DNA of 64,000 nt from Acidicapsa ligni (GTDB lineage Bacteria; Acidobacteriota; Terriglobia; Terriglobales; Acidobacteriaceae). Positions 17,051-25,882 of the stretch are shown piece by piece; positions within the stretch are counted from its first letter, which is position 1; each line of letters starts with the position of its first letter. Location of the stretch: the NCBI RefSeq assembly GCF_025685655.1, contig NZ_JAGSYG010000001.1:1426001-1490000 (forward strand), written 5' to 3'. Position numbers and translations under genes: made by a program. The notes beneath the pieces are model-generated. The model was given only the letters and a program-made list of their open reading frames with translations. It was not told the origin of the DNA and made no database searches.

Positions 17051-18810
17051 ATGCCATCCCTCTCACTGCTCCTGAAGAATCGATCAAGCTTCTGATTCAC
17101 GGCCTGGAATCACTGCATGACGGCGAAGGCGCCGAACGTGAACTTCTTTCCGCGGGCCAGCCAGCCGTACCTTTTCTGGCAGACTTTTTGCTGCACACAC
17201 GTCCAAGGACCATCGCCGAACCGCGTTGCAGAGCGGTCCGGATCCTAGCAGGATTGGGGGCGTATGAGACCTTGACCGCCTATTTTCGTGAAGGGAAACT
17301 AGCAGCCGATGCCCAGGTCCTCTTTGCGGAGGACGCCGTGCGCAGTGCGGTGGCACACGCGCTTCTCCGATGGAAGACTCAGGAGACCTATGATGTCTTG
17401 CTGCATGCTGCAGAGCGGCGATCTACGGAAGGACTACTTTTCGCAATCGGAGAGTTCTGCCGCCCAGAGACTATACCTCTGCTATTCCGTTCTTTGGAGG
17501 ATGACCTCTGCCGAGAAGCCGCGTTGGCCGCCTTGCGTAAGGTACCGGAGCAAGCCCGAACATATGCTGTGCATTCGCTCAAGGAGCTGACAAATGTCCA
17601 GGTCCGAGGAGGAAATGCACGATGGCGCTGCCGGGCGACCATGAAACTGCTACGGGAACTTGGTGTATCGGCGCATGACTGGCAAAAGATCCACGGCTTC
17701 CTTTTCGAGGAAGATGCAGGAATCGTGTTGAATGCCGCGCAGATCGGCTTGAAAATCGCTCCGAGCACCGAACACCCGGCGATCCTTCAAGCAGTTATAC
17801 GTGTTGCAGACCGGTTCAATTGCTTCGAAGAACAAGAGGCTACAGAACTTTTCTTGTCCAATGGGCCTCTTGCGCGAAAAGCAGCGTCCTTAGCCGAGCA
17901 ACAACGCATTAACCGCGGAGAAGAGCCGCGCTGGCAATTACCGTCGTGGAGAATTCTTCGGCATGTTCTCGATGGCAGCATAAAGGGAGGGACTATGGAA
18001 CCGCATGAAACTCGACTGTTTGTCTCCGATGTAGATGGCACTCTTCTCAACGCACAGAAGGAGTTGACGGATGCTACCCGCAAAGCAATCAAGCGCCTGC
18101 GGGACGCAGGAATTCTCGTTTCCCTCATAAGTTCCCGCCCAGCCCGAGGATTGAAATGGTTGATTGACGAGCTTGAGCTCCAGCACGCGTGCGCGGCGCT
18201 CAATGGAGGCGTCATTATCGATCCACAATTGGACATTCTGTCGGCCTACCCTCTCCGCCCTGCGCTGGCTGAGGAAATCCACGGACTTGTCGAATCTCAA
18301 GGACTTTGGCCCTGGATCTATACCGAGACCAGTTGGTACGTACCGAATCTAGATGCAGACCATGTGCGCCACGAGACGGACGTGGTCAGATTCGAGCCCC
18401 TGCCATTCAAGACATTGGCTGACCTCGATGGTCCAATCATCAAGATCACGGGGATCAGCGATGACCATGACACGATCCTTGCAGCCCAAAATCTGCTGGC
18501 TAATAAGTTTGGTGAGCAGATCTCGCTTTCATGCTCTCTTGCGAACAGATTGGAGATCACTCATGCCGATGCCAACAAAGGGAGCGCCATCGAAGCGATC
18601 GGTGCAACGATCAACATTGCTCCCGAGGCGATCACGACGGCGGGGGATGGAGAGAATGACATCCTGATGTTCCGAAAGAGCGGCTTCAGTATCGCGATGG
18701 GCCAAGCTCCCGCAGAAGTAAGGCGTGCTGCTACTGTAACCGCGACGACATCCTCTCAGGATGGGCTGGCGTGGGCTATTGAGGAATTTCTTCTCAAACG
18801 TCGGACATAA
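17047..18810 (+). CDS. HEAT-like repeat / Cof-type HAD phosphatase fusion
   Basis: 587 residues from the ATG at 17047 (GAAGGAG upstream; 4-bp overlap with cfa copy 2). Residues 1-300 are helical repeats, probably HEAT-like (ALAALRKVPEQ, AQIGLKIAPS). Residues about 320-587 are a complete Cof-type HAD hydrolase: FVSDVDGTLLN with the nucleophilic Asp, SSRPARG, the Cof cap, ADANKGSAIEAIG and TAGDGENDILMF. HAD enzymes are Mg-dependent and inhibited by fluoride complexes. An ATG at 17995 with AGGGAGGG in front starts exactly at the HAD domain, so a separate HAD product is possible. Confidence 0.8.
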   Translation: MNAIPLTAPEESIKLLIHGLESLHDGEGAERELLSAGQPAVPFLADFLLHTRPRTIAEPRCRAVRILAGLGAYETLTAYFREGKLAADAQVLFAEDAVRSAVAHALLRWKTQETYDVLLHAAERRSTEGLLFAIGEFCRPETIPLLFRSLEDDLCREAALAALRKVPEQARTYAVHSLKELTNVQVRGGNARWRCRATMKLLRELGVSAHDWQKIHGFLFEEDAGIVLNAAQIGLKIAPSTEHPAILQAVIRVADRFNCFEEQEATELFLSNGPLARKAASLAEQQRINRGEEPRWQLPSWRILRHVLDGSIKGGTMEPHETRLFVSDVDGTLLNAQKELTDATRKAIKRLRDAGILVSLISSRPARGLKWLIDELELQHACAALNGGVIIDPQLDILSAYPLRPALAEEIHGLVESQGLWPWIYTETSWYVPNLDADHVRHETDVVRFEPLPFKTLADLDGPIIKITGISDDHDTILAAQNLLANKFGEQISLSCSLANRLEITHADANKGSAIEAIGATINIAPEAITTAGDGENDILMFRKSGFSIAMGQAPAEVRRAATVTATTSSQDGLAWAIEEFLLKRRT

Positions 18811-19051
18811 GGCCGCATGCAAATCGGAGTGACCTCCGCTGCCCGGATGTTTCGTTCTAGCGATGATCATAGGGGGCTGGCGTGATACGGAAAACGAGCG
18901 CCTAAACGTGAAGACAAGACGGGCGCCGTCGCTTAAGACTTTACTGATCAGAATGTTCTGTCTTTCGGATATTAGGTCTTTCGCATATGGAATGGTTGCA
19001 ATGTGACGCACACGACTTGATATAGCAGTCAAACCTCCATAGAATGGAGAC

Positions 19052-19130
19052 GGCGATGGAATCCGCCCCAACTGCTTCCGACATGGAAAGCTGATGACTC
19101 CTACCTAATCGGGTAGGAGTTTGTATTTTC
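19052..19130 (+). promoter_or_regulatory. Fluoride riboswitch 5 (with intrinsic terminator)
   Basis: P1 GGCGATGGAATCCGCC, CCAACTGC, arm, AAAGCTGATGACTCCTACC. ACTCCTACC pairs with GGGTAGGAGT (19098-19120) followed by a T-rich stretch TTGTATTTT, an intrinsic terminator. It precedes the LysR-type gene at 19256 and the transhydrogenase after it. The stretch 18811-19051 in front shows no gene. Confidence 0.94.
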
Positions 19131-19255
19131 CCACCTAAAACGAAGCCGCACACGACGTCAGTGGATGTGTGCGATGAACGTTCAAGCATCTTCCCGTCGT
19201 TCCGGAGAGGAGGATCGCTTGGAGTTGTGTGCATCGAAAGGTGGTATCTGCCTTC

Positions 19256-20260
19256 ATGAATCACGATCCTAGACTCTATTTTCTTGCCCTGGCAGAAGAG
19301 CGGGACCTGAAGCGCGCCGCACTTCGTTGGGGCGTAACTCAGCGCACGATCCGAATCTCCATCGCACAGCTGGAGAAGGATTACGGGACTGAATTGTGTG
19401 TTATTCAGACAAAAACAGCAAGTTTGACCGAGGCGGGAAGGCGTCTTCGCCGCTCATTATGTTCAGTTGATGTTGACGATGATGTCTTCCGTCGCATTGG
19501 CATCATGGAGGACGCTCAATCGGAACATGACATCGCGGACTGGATGAAACAGGCAGCAGTCGCCTCATGGCCTTTTATCAGAATCGGGGTATCGAGAGGC
19601 AACTTCAAAGAACAGGTTAGGGGGATCTACTCTGGAGCGATCGATATCGCATTGCTTTACGGCTGGCCAGCGGTTGACTTCTCCAGGCTGAGCTTTCGAA
19701 AGCTCTACGACCAGGAGATGATGGTTTTTTTGGTGCAGGAGCTGGCGAACAACGTTCGGCCCATTGACCTCGCATCGCTACGTCAAAGGACATGGGTGGT
19801 ACCGTCAACCACCGTCATGCCGGGCGTCGACGATCTTCTTTCGTGGGAATGCAGGAAGGAAGGCTTTCGCCCGCGGCGGTCGGCCGCTCGTATCAAATCA
19901 CATTTCCTCGAAGCGATTCGCCATGAGAGAGCGGTCGGTTTTGCGCCCGCTAATTTTCTAGCGGTCCTTCCGCCTGGTGTTGCGAGGCTTCCTTTGGACC
20001 GGCGAATCACCATCCCCTTTGGGTGTCTGCACAGAACTCATGAAGCCTCGACCTCGGTCCACCGATTTATTAACCTCATGTGCCGGTTGACCTCCATACA
20101 GAAAGGGACGGTACAACCGCTATTTCAGTCGCACGAGCTGACAACAGAGACAAGCGCTTCTGGAGAGGACGACCAAACGGCACTCGTCGTTGCGGGATCA
20201 AGATGCCGCAACGAGGCGCCACAAGACATTCAGTCAGACGATACAACGTACACAAGCTAG
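19256..20260 (+). CDS. LysR-type transcriptional regulator
   Basis: 334 residues from the ATG at 19256. The N-terminal 60 residues are a LysR winged HTH: FLALAEERDLKRAALRWGVTQRTIRISIAQLEKDYG, with LTEAGRRL. A substrate-binding-like domain follows (IRIGVSRGNFKEQVRGIYSGAIDIALLYG; FLVQELANN). The effector is unknown. Being behind a fluoride riboswitch terminator it should be made mainly when fluoride is present, adding a possible second regulatory tier. It lies 31 bp in front of sthA. Confidence 0.8.
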   Translation: MNHDPRLYFLALAEERDLKRAALRWGVTQRTIRISIAQLEKDYGTELCVIQTKTASLTEAGRRLRRSLCSVDVDDDVFRRIGIMEDAQSEHDIADWMKQAAVASWPFIRIGVSRGNFKEQVRGIYSGAIDIALLYGWPAVDFSRLSFRKLYDQEMMVFLVQELANNVRPIDLASLRQRTWVVPSTTVMPGVDDLLSWECRKEGFRPRRSAARIKSHFLEAIRHERAVGFAPANFLAVLPPGVARLPLDRRITIPFGCLHRTHEASTSVHRFINLMCRLTSIQKGTVQPLFQSHELTTETSASGEDDQTALVVAGSRCRNEAPQDIQSDDTTYTS

Positions 20261-20291
20261 CAACCAAAACTTCGGAGGCATTGCAGTCCCC

Positions 20292-21686
20292 ATGAATACA
20301 TATGACCTATTCGTAATCGGTTCCGGACCTGCGGGACAGCGTGCGGCTATCGCCGGTGTTAAGAAGGGAAAGCGTGTCGCTCTTGCGGAGACACGAAATG
20401 TTGTTGGTGGAGTTTGTATCAACACTGGCACGATTCCAAGCAAAACTCTTCGTGAAGCCGTTCTCCATTTCTCCGGATATAGTTACCGGTCTATCTATGG
20501 TCTGAACTATCGCGTGAAGGAGAAGATCTCGATGGATGACCTCACGTTCCGAGTCCAGCATGTGATCAAAACGGAGATCGAGGTGATCCAATCCCAGTTG
20601 TCTAGAAATGGGGTCGAAGTCATGAATGGAACTGCGTCATTCCAAGACCCACACACAGTGCATATAGCCGGCCCGGACGGCGCGAATCTCATCCAAGCGG
20701 AAAACATCGTTATCGCGGTCGGGACCAAACCGGCAGCTTCACCGAAGGTCTCCCTCAACGGGAGGAACATCATCAACAGCGATCAGATCTTGGAGCTTAG
20801 GGAACTCCCAAAGACACTGATTGTGGTTGGCGGTGGCGTGATCGGTGTCGAATATACCTGCATGTTCGCGGCGCTCGGTATCCGTGTCGTGTTGATTGAG
20901 AAACGGCCAACATTGCTGGAGTTCGCGGACCACGAGATCGTTGAAGCTCTCAGCTATCACCTGCGGGATAGCCGAGTCACGATGCGATTGAATGAAGAGG
21001 TAGAGAGCGTCGCAGAGCAGGAAGATGGAACAGTGGTTGCAAATCTCGAAAGCAGGAAAAAGGTTTCAGGCGCAGCCTTACTTTATGCCGTAGGACGATC
21101 AGGAAATATCGAAGAACTCAACCTGACGGCCGCCGGAATCGAAGCAGACGCTCGAGGCAGAATTCCGGTTGATAAGGACTATCGTACCAACACCCCAAAC
21201 ATCTTCGCCGTTGGAGATGTCATCGGATTTCCCAGTCTGGCTTCCGTGTCGATGGAACAAGGCCGGATTGCAGTGGCTCGGATATTTGTTGATGAAACCG
21301 TGCGATCCCATGCGGAGGCATACCCATATGGTATCTACACGATCCCCGAGATCTCATTCATCGGGAAAACGGAGGAACAGCTCACAGAGGAAGACGTGCC
21401 CTACGAAGTAGGGGTGGCATATTACCGAGAGATTGCCAGAGGTCAGATCAGCGGCGACACAACCGGGAGATTGAAGCTCATTTTTCATCGCGAAACACGA
21501 GCGATTCTAGGGGTGCATATCATCGGAGAGGGCGCTACCGAGCTGGTACACATCGGCCAGGCGGTGATGGTGCTGAATGGAACGATCGACTACTTCGTCA
21601 ATACTGTCTTCAATTATCCAACCCTCGCCGAATGCTACAAAGCGGCTGCATTCAATGGGATTAATCGCCTGGCCAGATTCGACTAG
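20292..21686 (+). CDS. sthA: Soluble pyridine nucleotide transhydrogenase
   Basis: 464 residues from the ATG at 20292. A flavoprotein exchanging hydride between NADPH and NAD+. N-terminal FAD motif FVIGSGPAGQRAAI; then GVCINTGTIPSKTLREAV, with a single Cys as in SthA rather than the CxxxxC of disulfide reductases; NAD(P) motif VVGGGVIGVEYTCMFAALG; and the FAD-binding FAVGDVIG. The C-terminal dimerisation domain has GEGATELVHIGQAVM. It is behind the LysR gene and riboswitch 5, so NADPH/NADH balance may be adjusted under fluoride. Confidence 0.93.
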   Translation: MNTYDLFVIGSGPAGQRAAIAGVKKGKRVALAETRNVVGGVCINTGTIPSKTLREAVLHFSGYSYRSIYGLNYRVKEKISMDDLTFRVQHVIKTEIEVIQSQLSRNGVEVMNGTASFQDPHTVHIAGPDGANLIQAENIVIAVGTKPAASPKVSLNGRNIINSDQILELRELPKTLIVVGGGVIGVEYTCMFAALGIRVVLIEKRPTLLEFADHEIVEALSYHLRDSRVTMRLNEEVESVAEQEDGTVVANLESRKKVSGAALLYAVGRSGNIEELNLTAAGIEADARGRIPVDKDYRTNTPNIFAVGDVIGFPSLASVSMEQGRIAVARIFVDETVRSHAEAYPYGIYTIPEISFIGKTEEQLTEEDVPYEVGVAYYREIARGQISGDTTGRLKLIFHRETRAILGVHIIGEGATELVHIGQAVMVLNGTIDYFVNTVFNYPTLAECYKAAAFNGINRLARFD

Positions 21687-21804
21687 TTGCTGCTCGGCTC
21701 AAATAAAACCGTCAGAGCGCGTTGGCATCAGGAAGCAGTCTGTTCTAAACCAGAAGCTTGACTTTCAAACTCGAGAACAGCTACGCTTCCCATGATGATC
21801 GGAC

Positions 21805-21885
21805 GGTGATGGAATCCACCGGAACCGCTGATGTTTCCCGCAGAGAGATCAGCTGATGACTCCTATGAAGGTTTCTTCAAGGAGC
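21805..21885 (+). promoter_or_regulatory. Fluoride riboswitch 6 (translational type), upstream of a leader ORF and cfa copy 3
   Basis: P1 GGTGATGGAATCCACC, GGAACCGC, arm, ATCAGCTGATGACTCCTATG. CTCCT-TGAAG pairs with CTTCA-AGGAG across one bulged A (21860-21884), hiding the AAGGAG in front of the ATG at 21892. A promoter TTGACT (21758-21763), 17 bp, CTACGC (21781-21786) is possible; its -10 is weak. Confidence 0.92.
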
Positions 21886-21891
21886 GCGTCT

Positions 21892-21966
21892 ATGCCTATT
21901 TCTGTGCCCGGCTGCATCATCCTCATTTCAGCTTCCGTAAAGTCTACTGTCTGCGTGGGAGGTTGA
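21892..21966 (+). CDS. Short leader ORF (24 residues) coupled to cfa copy 3
   Basis: ATG at 21892 has an AAGGAG 7 bp upstream that is the sequestered strand of riboswitch 6. The ORF encodes a hydrophobic 24-residue peptide beginning MPISVPGC and ends with TGA at 21964-21966, one base before the cfa3 ATG (21968). The cfa3 SD (GGGAGG) lies inside the end of this ORF, so ribosomes translating the leader would open or re-initiate at cfa3. The role is inferred from layout; the peptide itself may have no function. Confidence 0.5.
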   Translation: MPISVPGCIILISASVKSTVCVGG

Positions 21967-21967
21967 A

Positions 21968-23296
21968 ATGCCCACCTCTCAGGCTTTCTTGTCTTCTTCT
22001 GATACTGAGACAGCGACCCGCTCGCTGCCGGCCAACTTCCGCCATTACGCGGGGCCGCACTTCTCGTTTCGATTCTGGGACGGATCGATCTGGAGTTCGT
22101 CCTGCCAGCCAGCAACATTCATCATTTCGTTCCGGATTGAGGGTGCCTGGCAACAATTCATATCCTCGGCGAGCGACACCGCTGTCGCGGACTCTTTCAT
22201 CACCGGAGAAATAGATGTTGAAGGAGACCTCTACACGGCGCTTCGTTCGTACAGGCTTATACGTGAAACGAGCGGTGGGGGTACTCACGCAATCATCCGC
22301 CGCGGGATTCGAACAGCCGAGAACCTGGCGATGCACGTTCGCACGTTTCTCCATCTCCGGCAGCAACGGGCAGTGGTCTCATCTTCCATTCGCCCCGAAC
22401 GTCCTTATGAGTTTTACCGGCTGTGGCTTGGAAGCTCTATGGTCTTCTCTTCGGCGTATTTCCAGACACCTGAAGAAGACCTGAATCATGCGCAGGAGAC
22501 CGGACTTGAACGAATATGCAACAAGTTGCAGCTAACCAAGACCGATCGGTTTCTGGACCTCAATTGCAACTGGGGAAGCCTCCTTCTACACGCGGGAGCA
22601 TTTCACGAAACCCCGTCCCACGGGTTTTCGCAAAGCAACGAGCAGCTTACGACCGTCGAACTGAGACTTGTCGAGACCGGGCTCACTTCTCGTTGCGCTG
22701 TCCATCGTGGAACGTACAAAGATCTTCAGGAGGTCCGAGTTCCATTTACCAAGATCGCGAGTGTTGGGTTTACGGAACTGGCATTGGACGTTCAGCATTT
22801 GGATTACTTTCGGAGCATCTATCAGAAGCTGAGTCCGGGGGGCCTCTTTCTGGTTGATTTTGTTACGAGATCCTCTTCGCCGCTCGACCTTGAATTCGAA
22901 ACAGGCTCGGGCTTCGCGTATCGCACCCTCCCGAAGCTTTCTCTAATTCTTGAGTCTGTAGAGAAGGCGGGTTTTGTCATTGCGAACATTGAGGAACTGA
23001 GAGATCAATTCGAAGCGACCCTCCGTCTTTGGTTTAGTGCCCTAGCGAAACATCGGCACGAATTATCGCGAATGACATGTCGAAGGTCGGTGAGAGCATG
23101 GGAGCTTTGTTTGGCTTGTGCCGTGGAATCGACACGAGCGGGTCAAATATCGCTTTATCAGATTTTGCTGAGACGGCCACTTGAGTATTCTCCTCAAAAG
23201 GAGGCCTCTGCTGCGGCGTCCCAAGCAGGCGGCGACCTCTATCCGCTGCCGGACAGCATGCCGGTTCGAGCAAGACGCGAAACTGGAAGTTGGTGA
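21968..23296 (+). CDS. Degenerate CFA-synthase homologue (copy 3), probable pseudoenzyme
   Basis: 442 residues, full length and uninterrupted, with recognisable similarity to copies 1 and 2 over the whole protein (FRFWDGSIW, VADSFITGEIDVEGDLYTA, WLGSSMVFSSAYF, NWGSLLLHAG). Key residues are changed: the SAM motif DIGCGWGS reads DLNCNWGS, HHYD is lost, YSCAYF is FSSAYF, the EHVG motif is TELAL, and FLNHGI is FLVDFV. The residues corresponding to the bicarbonate Cys, Glu and His of E. coli Cfa are therefore absent. It may be a regulatory or structural subunit of the other copies. Confidence 0.8.
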   Translation: MPTSQAFLSSSDTETATRSLPANFRHYAGPHFSFRFWDGSIWSSSCQPATFIISFRIEGAWQQFISSASDTAVADSFITGEIDVEGDLYTALRSYRLIRETSGGGTHAIIRRGIRTAENLAMHVRTFLHLRQQRAVVSSSIRPERPYEFYRLWLGSSMVFSSAYFQTPEEDLNHAQETGLERICNKLQLTKTDRFLDLNCNWGSLLLHAGAFHETPSHGFSQSNEQLTTVELRLVETGLTSRCAVHRGTYKDLQEVRVPFTKIASVGFTELALDVQHLDYFRSIYQKLSPGGLFLVDFVTRSSSPLDLEFETGSGFAYRTLPKLSLILESVEKAGFVIANIEELRDQFEATLRLWFSALAKHRHELSRMTCRRSVRAWELCLACAVESTRAGQISLYQILLRRPLEYSPQKEASAAASQAGGDLYPLPDSMPVRARRETGSW

Positions 23297-23390
23297 GCGG
23301 TCGAGTCACTTGCAGTATCTGCAGCGTTGGACAGCTTTTCCGTTCGTCTTGCGAAGTCTTGAACACACACCTCAGAAGAATGGTCGATCG

Positions 23391-23648
23391 ATGATTCCAT
23401 CCGGAACACCAGCAAAGGTTCACTTGCGAGCGATCCTTTTGATCGCCTCCTATAGCCTCATGTTTTGGCTATCTCTCATGGGGTTCGTGTTGAGCTTAAT
23501 CGGGGCGTTCGTCAAACCCCAGCCTGAATTCGCATTCGGCTATGCATTCTTCGGCATCCTTCTTTCTGCTAGCCTCTTTGCTGCTGCCGCGGAATATCGC
23601 CGAAATGGTACGCAACACTTTGAACGTCGGGATAATGACATCGATTAG
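23391..23648 (+). CDS. Hypothetical small membrane protein
   Basis: 85 residues if the ATG at 23391 is used; the start is uncertain because the SD is poor and the frame is open upstream. Two transmembrane helices, ILLIASYSLMFWLSLMGFVL and AFGYAFFGILLSASLFAAAA, are followed by a short charged tail (RRDNDID). It lies behind cfa copy 3 and may share its transcript. Family not recognised. Confidence 0.4.
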   Translation: MIPSGTPAKVHLRAILLIASYSLMFWLSLMGFVLSLIGAFVKPQPEFAFGYAFFGILLSASLFAAAAEYRRNGTQHFERRDNDID

Positions 23649-23666
23649 AAGCAACGGAGAGACTTA

Positions 23667-23957
23667 TTGCTGGACAGGATCTATCAACTAGACGCGTACG
23701 AATATCGTTTGAGATACGCACTCCGGACCATCATGCGCGACCGCATCGTCAATGAGGGGGCCTTCAACAACTGCTTCGAAATGGGAGATGGAGGCAGGAT
23801 CATTCTGGCCATCCTAAGGCGCGGCTTAAAAAATCCAAAGCTTCGCGTCGCGCTAGAAGGCAGCCATGTCATCGATCTGAATTCCTGGCTAATACGTTAC
23901 CCGGAGTTCGTCATGAGATATCAGGAAGGTGGTAAGCGTCCGTTTGTCGCCGTATAG
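23667..23957 (+). CDS. Hypothetical protein
   Basis: 96 residues from a TTG with GGAGAG 7 bp upstream, 18 bp after the previous stop. A soluble, mixed alpha/beta-looking protein with short conserved-looking stretches (FEMGDGGRIILAILRRG, WLIRYPEFVMRY). No family recognised. The 240 bp after it hold a decayed look-alike of its 3' end (see findings) and no intact gene. Confidence 0.4.
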   Translation: MLDRIYQLDAYEYRLRYALRTIMRDRIVNEGAFNNCFEMGDGGRIILAILRRGLKNPKLRVALEGSHVIDLNSWLIRYPEFVMRYQEGGKRPFVAV

Positions 23958-24197
23958 ACGGACTTCCGGAAGCAGTTGCGGCGTAGGTCTCGGAACCAAC
24001 CTGCAAACCTATCTCCGCCAGCTTCGCGTCGGGGTGGCAGTAAAGCGCTCGGCGTATCGTCGAAATACTCATCACTGGCTCGTCCACGAATAAATAAGCA
24101 GCTTGCGCTCCATCCTCAAGGCCCGAGTTCGTCATGGGATACAAGAAGACGATTCCTCCGAGATAGCAGTCAGGGAGTCCCAGGGATAGTCTTGAGT

Positions 24198-25826
24198 CTA
24201 TGCAATGACTTGATAAGGCCGCATCATGTCGTTAGCCTCATGCTCCAAAATATGACAATGCCAAAGATATCTCCCCGAGTAGCCGTGGAAGGGTACGATG
24301 ATTCGGGTGACCGTTCCTGCAGGGCATTGGACTACGTCCTTCCACCCAAGCTCATGAGGTTCAGGGAGCATCGACTCCCCCGTGTATCGCAGATTTCCGT
24401 CTGAGAGATAATCGTAGGTCGAGAAACTCCTCCGATCGAGAATTTGAAAACGCACCAGATGTAAGTGGATCGGATGAGTGTCTTCGGTCAGGTTGATCAA
24501 ACTCCATATTTCAGTGGAATCCAGTTTCACGATCTCGGTCACGGGCTCTGCCCAATGCTTGCGGTTCAGCAACATGACCATCGCTTCGCCATTGTCGCTA
24601 TCGAACTCGTTCAGGGTCAGCTCACGGGTCCGCACCGCCTTCGTTACATCGATCCGCTCGATCGGACGCAGCGCCATGGGAATTTGGTTATCATCGACTA
24701 CGTGGTCACTGCCAACCCGGAACTGCATCAGCTGCAGATGATCGCTCATCAGGACGACAGCTTGACCGCGTGCCAGGCTAAAGTCCACGACGATGTCTGT
24801 GCGTTCGGCGGGAGCAAGCACCAGCCGCTTCATCTCCACCGGCGCAGAGAGCAGCCCCTGGTCAGATCCGATCACCTGAAAGCTCTGCCCATTCGAAAAC
24901 GCAAGCGAAAAGAACCGCGAGTTTGCCGTATTGGCAATCCGTAATCGATACCGTCGCGGTTCGACATCGTGATACGGCTGGACCTTGCCGTTGACGATCA
25001 TCGCATCCCCGATGAACTCCTGCGCCCACGCGCCTTCGTCGGGCGGATTCGGGTAGTAGAGCTGGCCGCGAGGATCGAAGCTCCTGTCATAGATCAGGAG
25101 CGGCAACTCATATTTCCCGGCCGGAAGGCGAAGCTTGTCCTCCACTTCATCGCGGATCAGATGCCAACCCATCAGGCCGGCGAATACGTTCATCCGGCTC
25201 ACGCCCATCGCATGGTCATGCACCCATAGCCCCGCGGCGTCCTGATGGTTCGGGTAAAAGCACAACTTGTTCCGGCCGGGACCAAACCAATCTTCGGGAT
25301 AGCCATCGCTGTCGGACGGCACGCGCGCACCATGCATATGTGCCACAGTGCGTGTCTCGGGAGCATCCTGCATATGAGGCATTGGGGCGTCGAGCGGCAG
25401 GAAGTGTTTCTCCGGCAACTCGTTCCACCAATCGATGAGGACGCCCTCGGCGCTACGGGTCTCAAAAACCACCGGAGCAGACGTTTCTCCATAACTCCAC
25501 ATCCGTGCCGGCGGGAGGTCACGATGCATGCTGCACGCGATCTCACGGATGTGGACGCGATAGTACGGAGCATTGACCGCCCGATGGATCTCTGAGGAAC
25601 GCCGTCCGGCGGCGTGGAGGCGTTGCGGGAGTGGCAGAGGATCAACAAAAGCTTCCAGCTTCGTCGCATCCATCGTGCGAGGACGATGGGCAGGTGTTTC
25701 TTTCCTTCCACCCATCGCCATCCCGCCGCGTTGCATGGCGCGCACTTTTCTGCCGAACAGTCCGCTACCCGCGAGCATCCATCCTGCCTGTTTCATCAGG
25801 CGTCTGCGAGTCCACCTCTTCACCAC
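24198..25826 (-). CDS. Multicopper oxidase (CotA/laccase-like), probably Tat-exported
   Basis: 542 residues from a GTG. The N-terminus RRRLMKQAGWMLAGSG is compatible with a Tat signal. Copper motifs are in order: HMHGARV, VHDHAMG, HPIHLHLVRF and LWHCHILEHEANDMM, so the type 1 and trinuclear ligands are complete, with Met as axial ligand. Substrates oxidised may be metals, phenols or bilirubin-like compounds. It ends the long minus-strand RND operon region, 56 bp after the phosphoesterase gene. Confidence 0.9.
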   Translation of the reverse strand: MVKRWTRRRLMKQAGWMLAGSGLFGRKVRAMQRGGMAMGGRKETPAHRPRTMDATKLEAFVDPLPLPQRLHAAGRRSSEIHRAVNAPYYRVHIREIACSMHRDLPPARMWSYGETSAPVVFETRSAEGVLIDWWNELPEKHFLPLDAPMPHMQDAPETRTVAHMHGARVPSDSDGYPEDWFGPGRNKLCFYPNHQDAAGLWVHDHAMGVSRMNVFAGLMGWHLIRDEVEDKLRLPAGKYELPLLIYDRSFDPRGQLYYPNPPDEGAWAQEFIGDAMIVNGKVQPYHDVEPRRYRLRIANTANSRFFSLAFSNGQSFQVIGSDQGLLSAPVEMKRLVLAPAERTDIVVDFSLARGQAVVLMSDHLQLMQFRVGSDHVVDDNQIPMALRPIERIDVTKAVRTRELTLNEFDSDNGEAMVMLLNRKHWAEPVTEIVKLDSTEIWSLINLTEDTHPIHLHLVRFQILDRRSFSTYDYLSDGNLRYTGESMLPEPHELGWKDVVQCPAGTVTRIIVPFHGYSGRYLWHCHILEHEANDMMRPYQVIA

Positions 25827-25882
25827 TACCCGTCCCTCTGTTGGCCAGCGAATACTTGTCGCATCCGTCGAATCTCTCGCGA

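Noticed and set aside
23911-24144. 77-codon minus-strand frame in the gap before the multicopper oxidase
   Set aside because: No ribosome-binding site and no family pattern; overlaps the end of the plus-strand gene at 23667.
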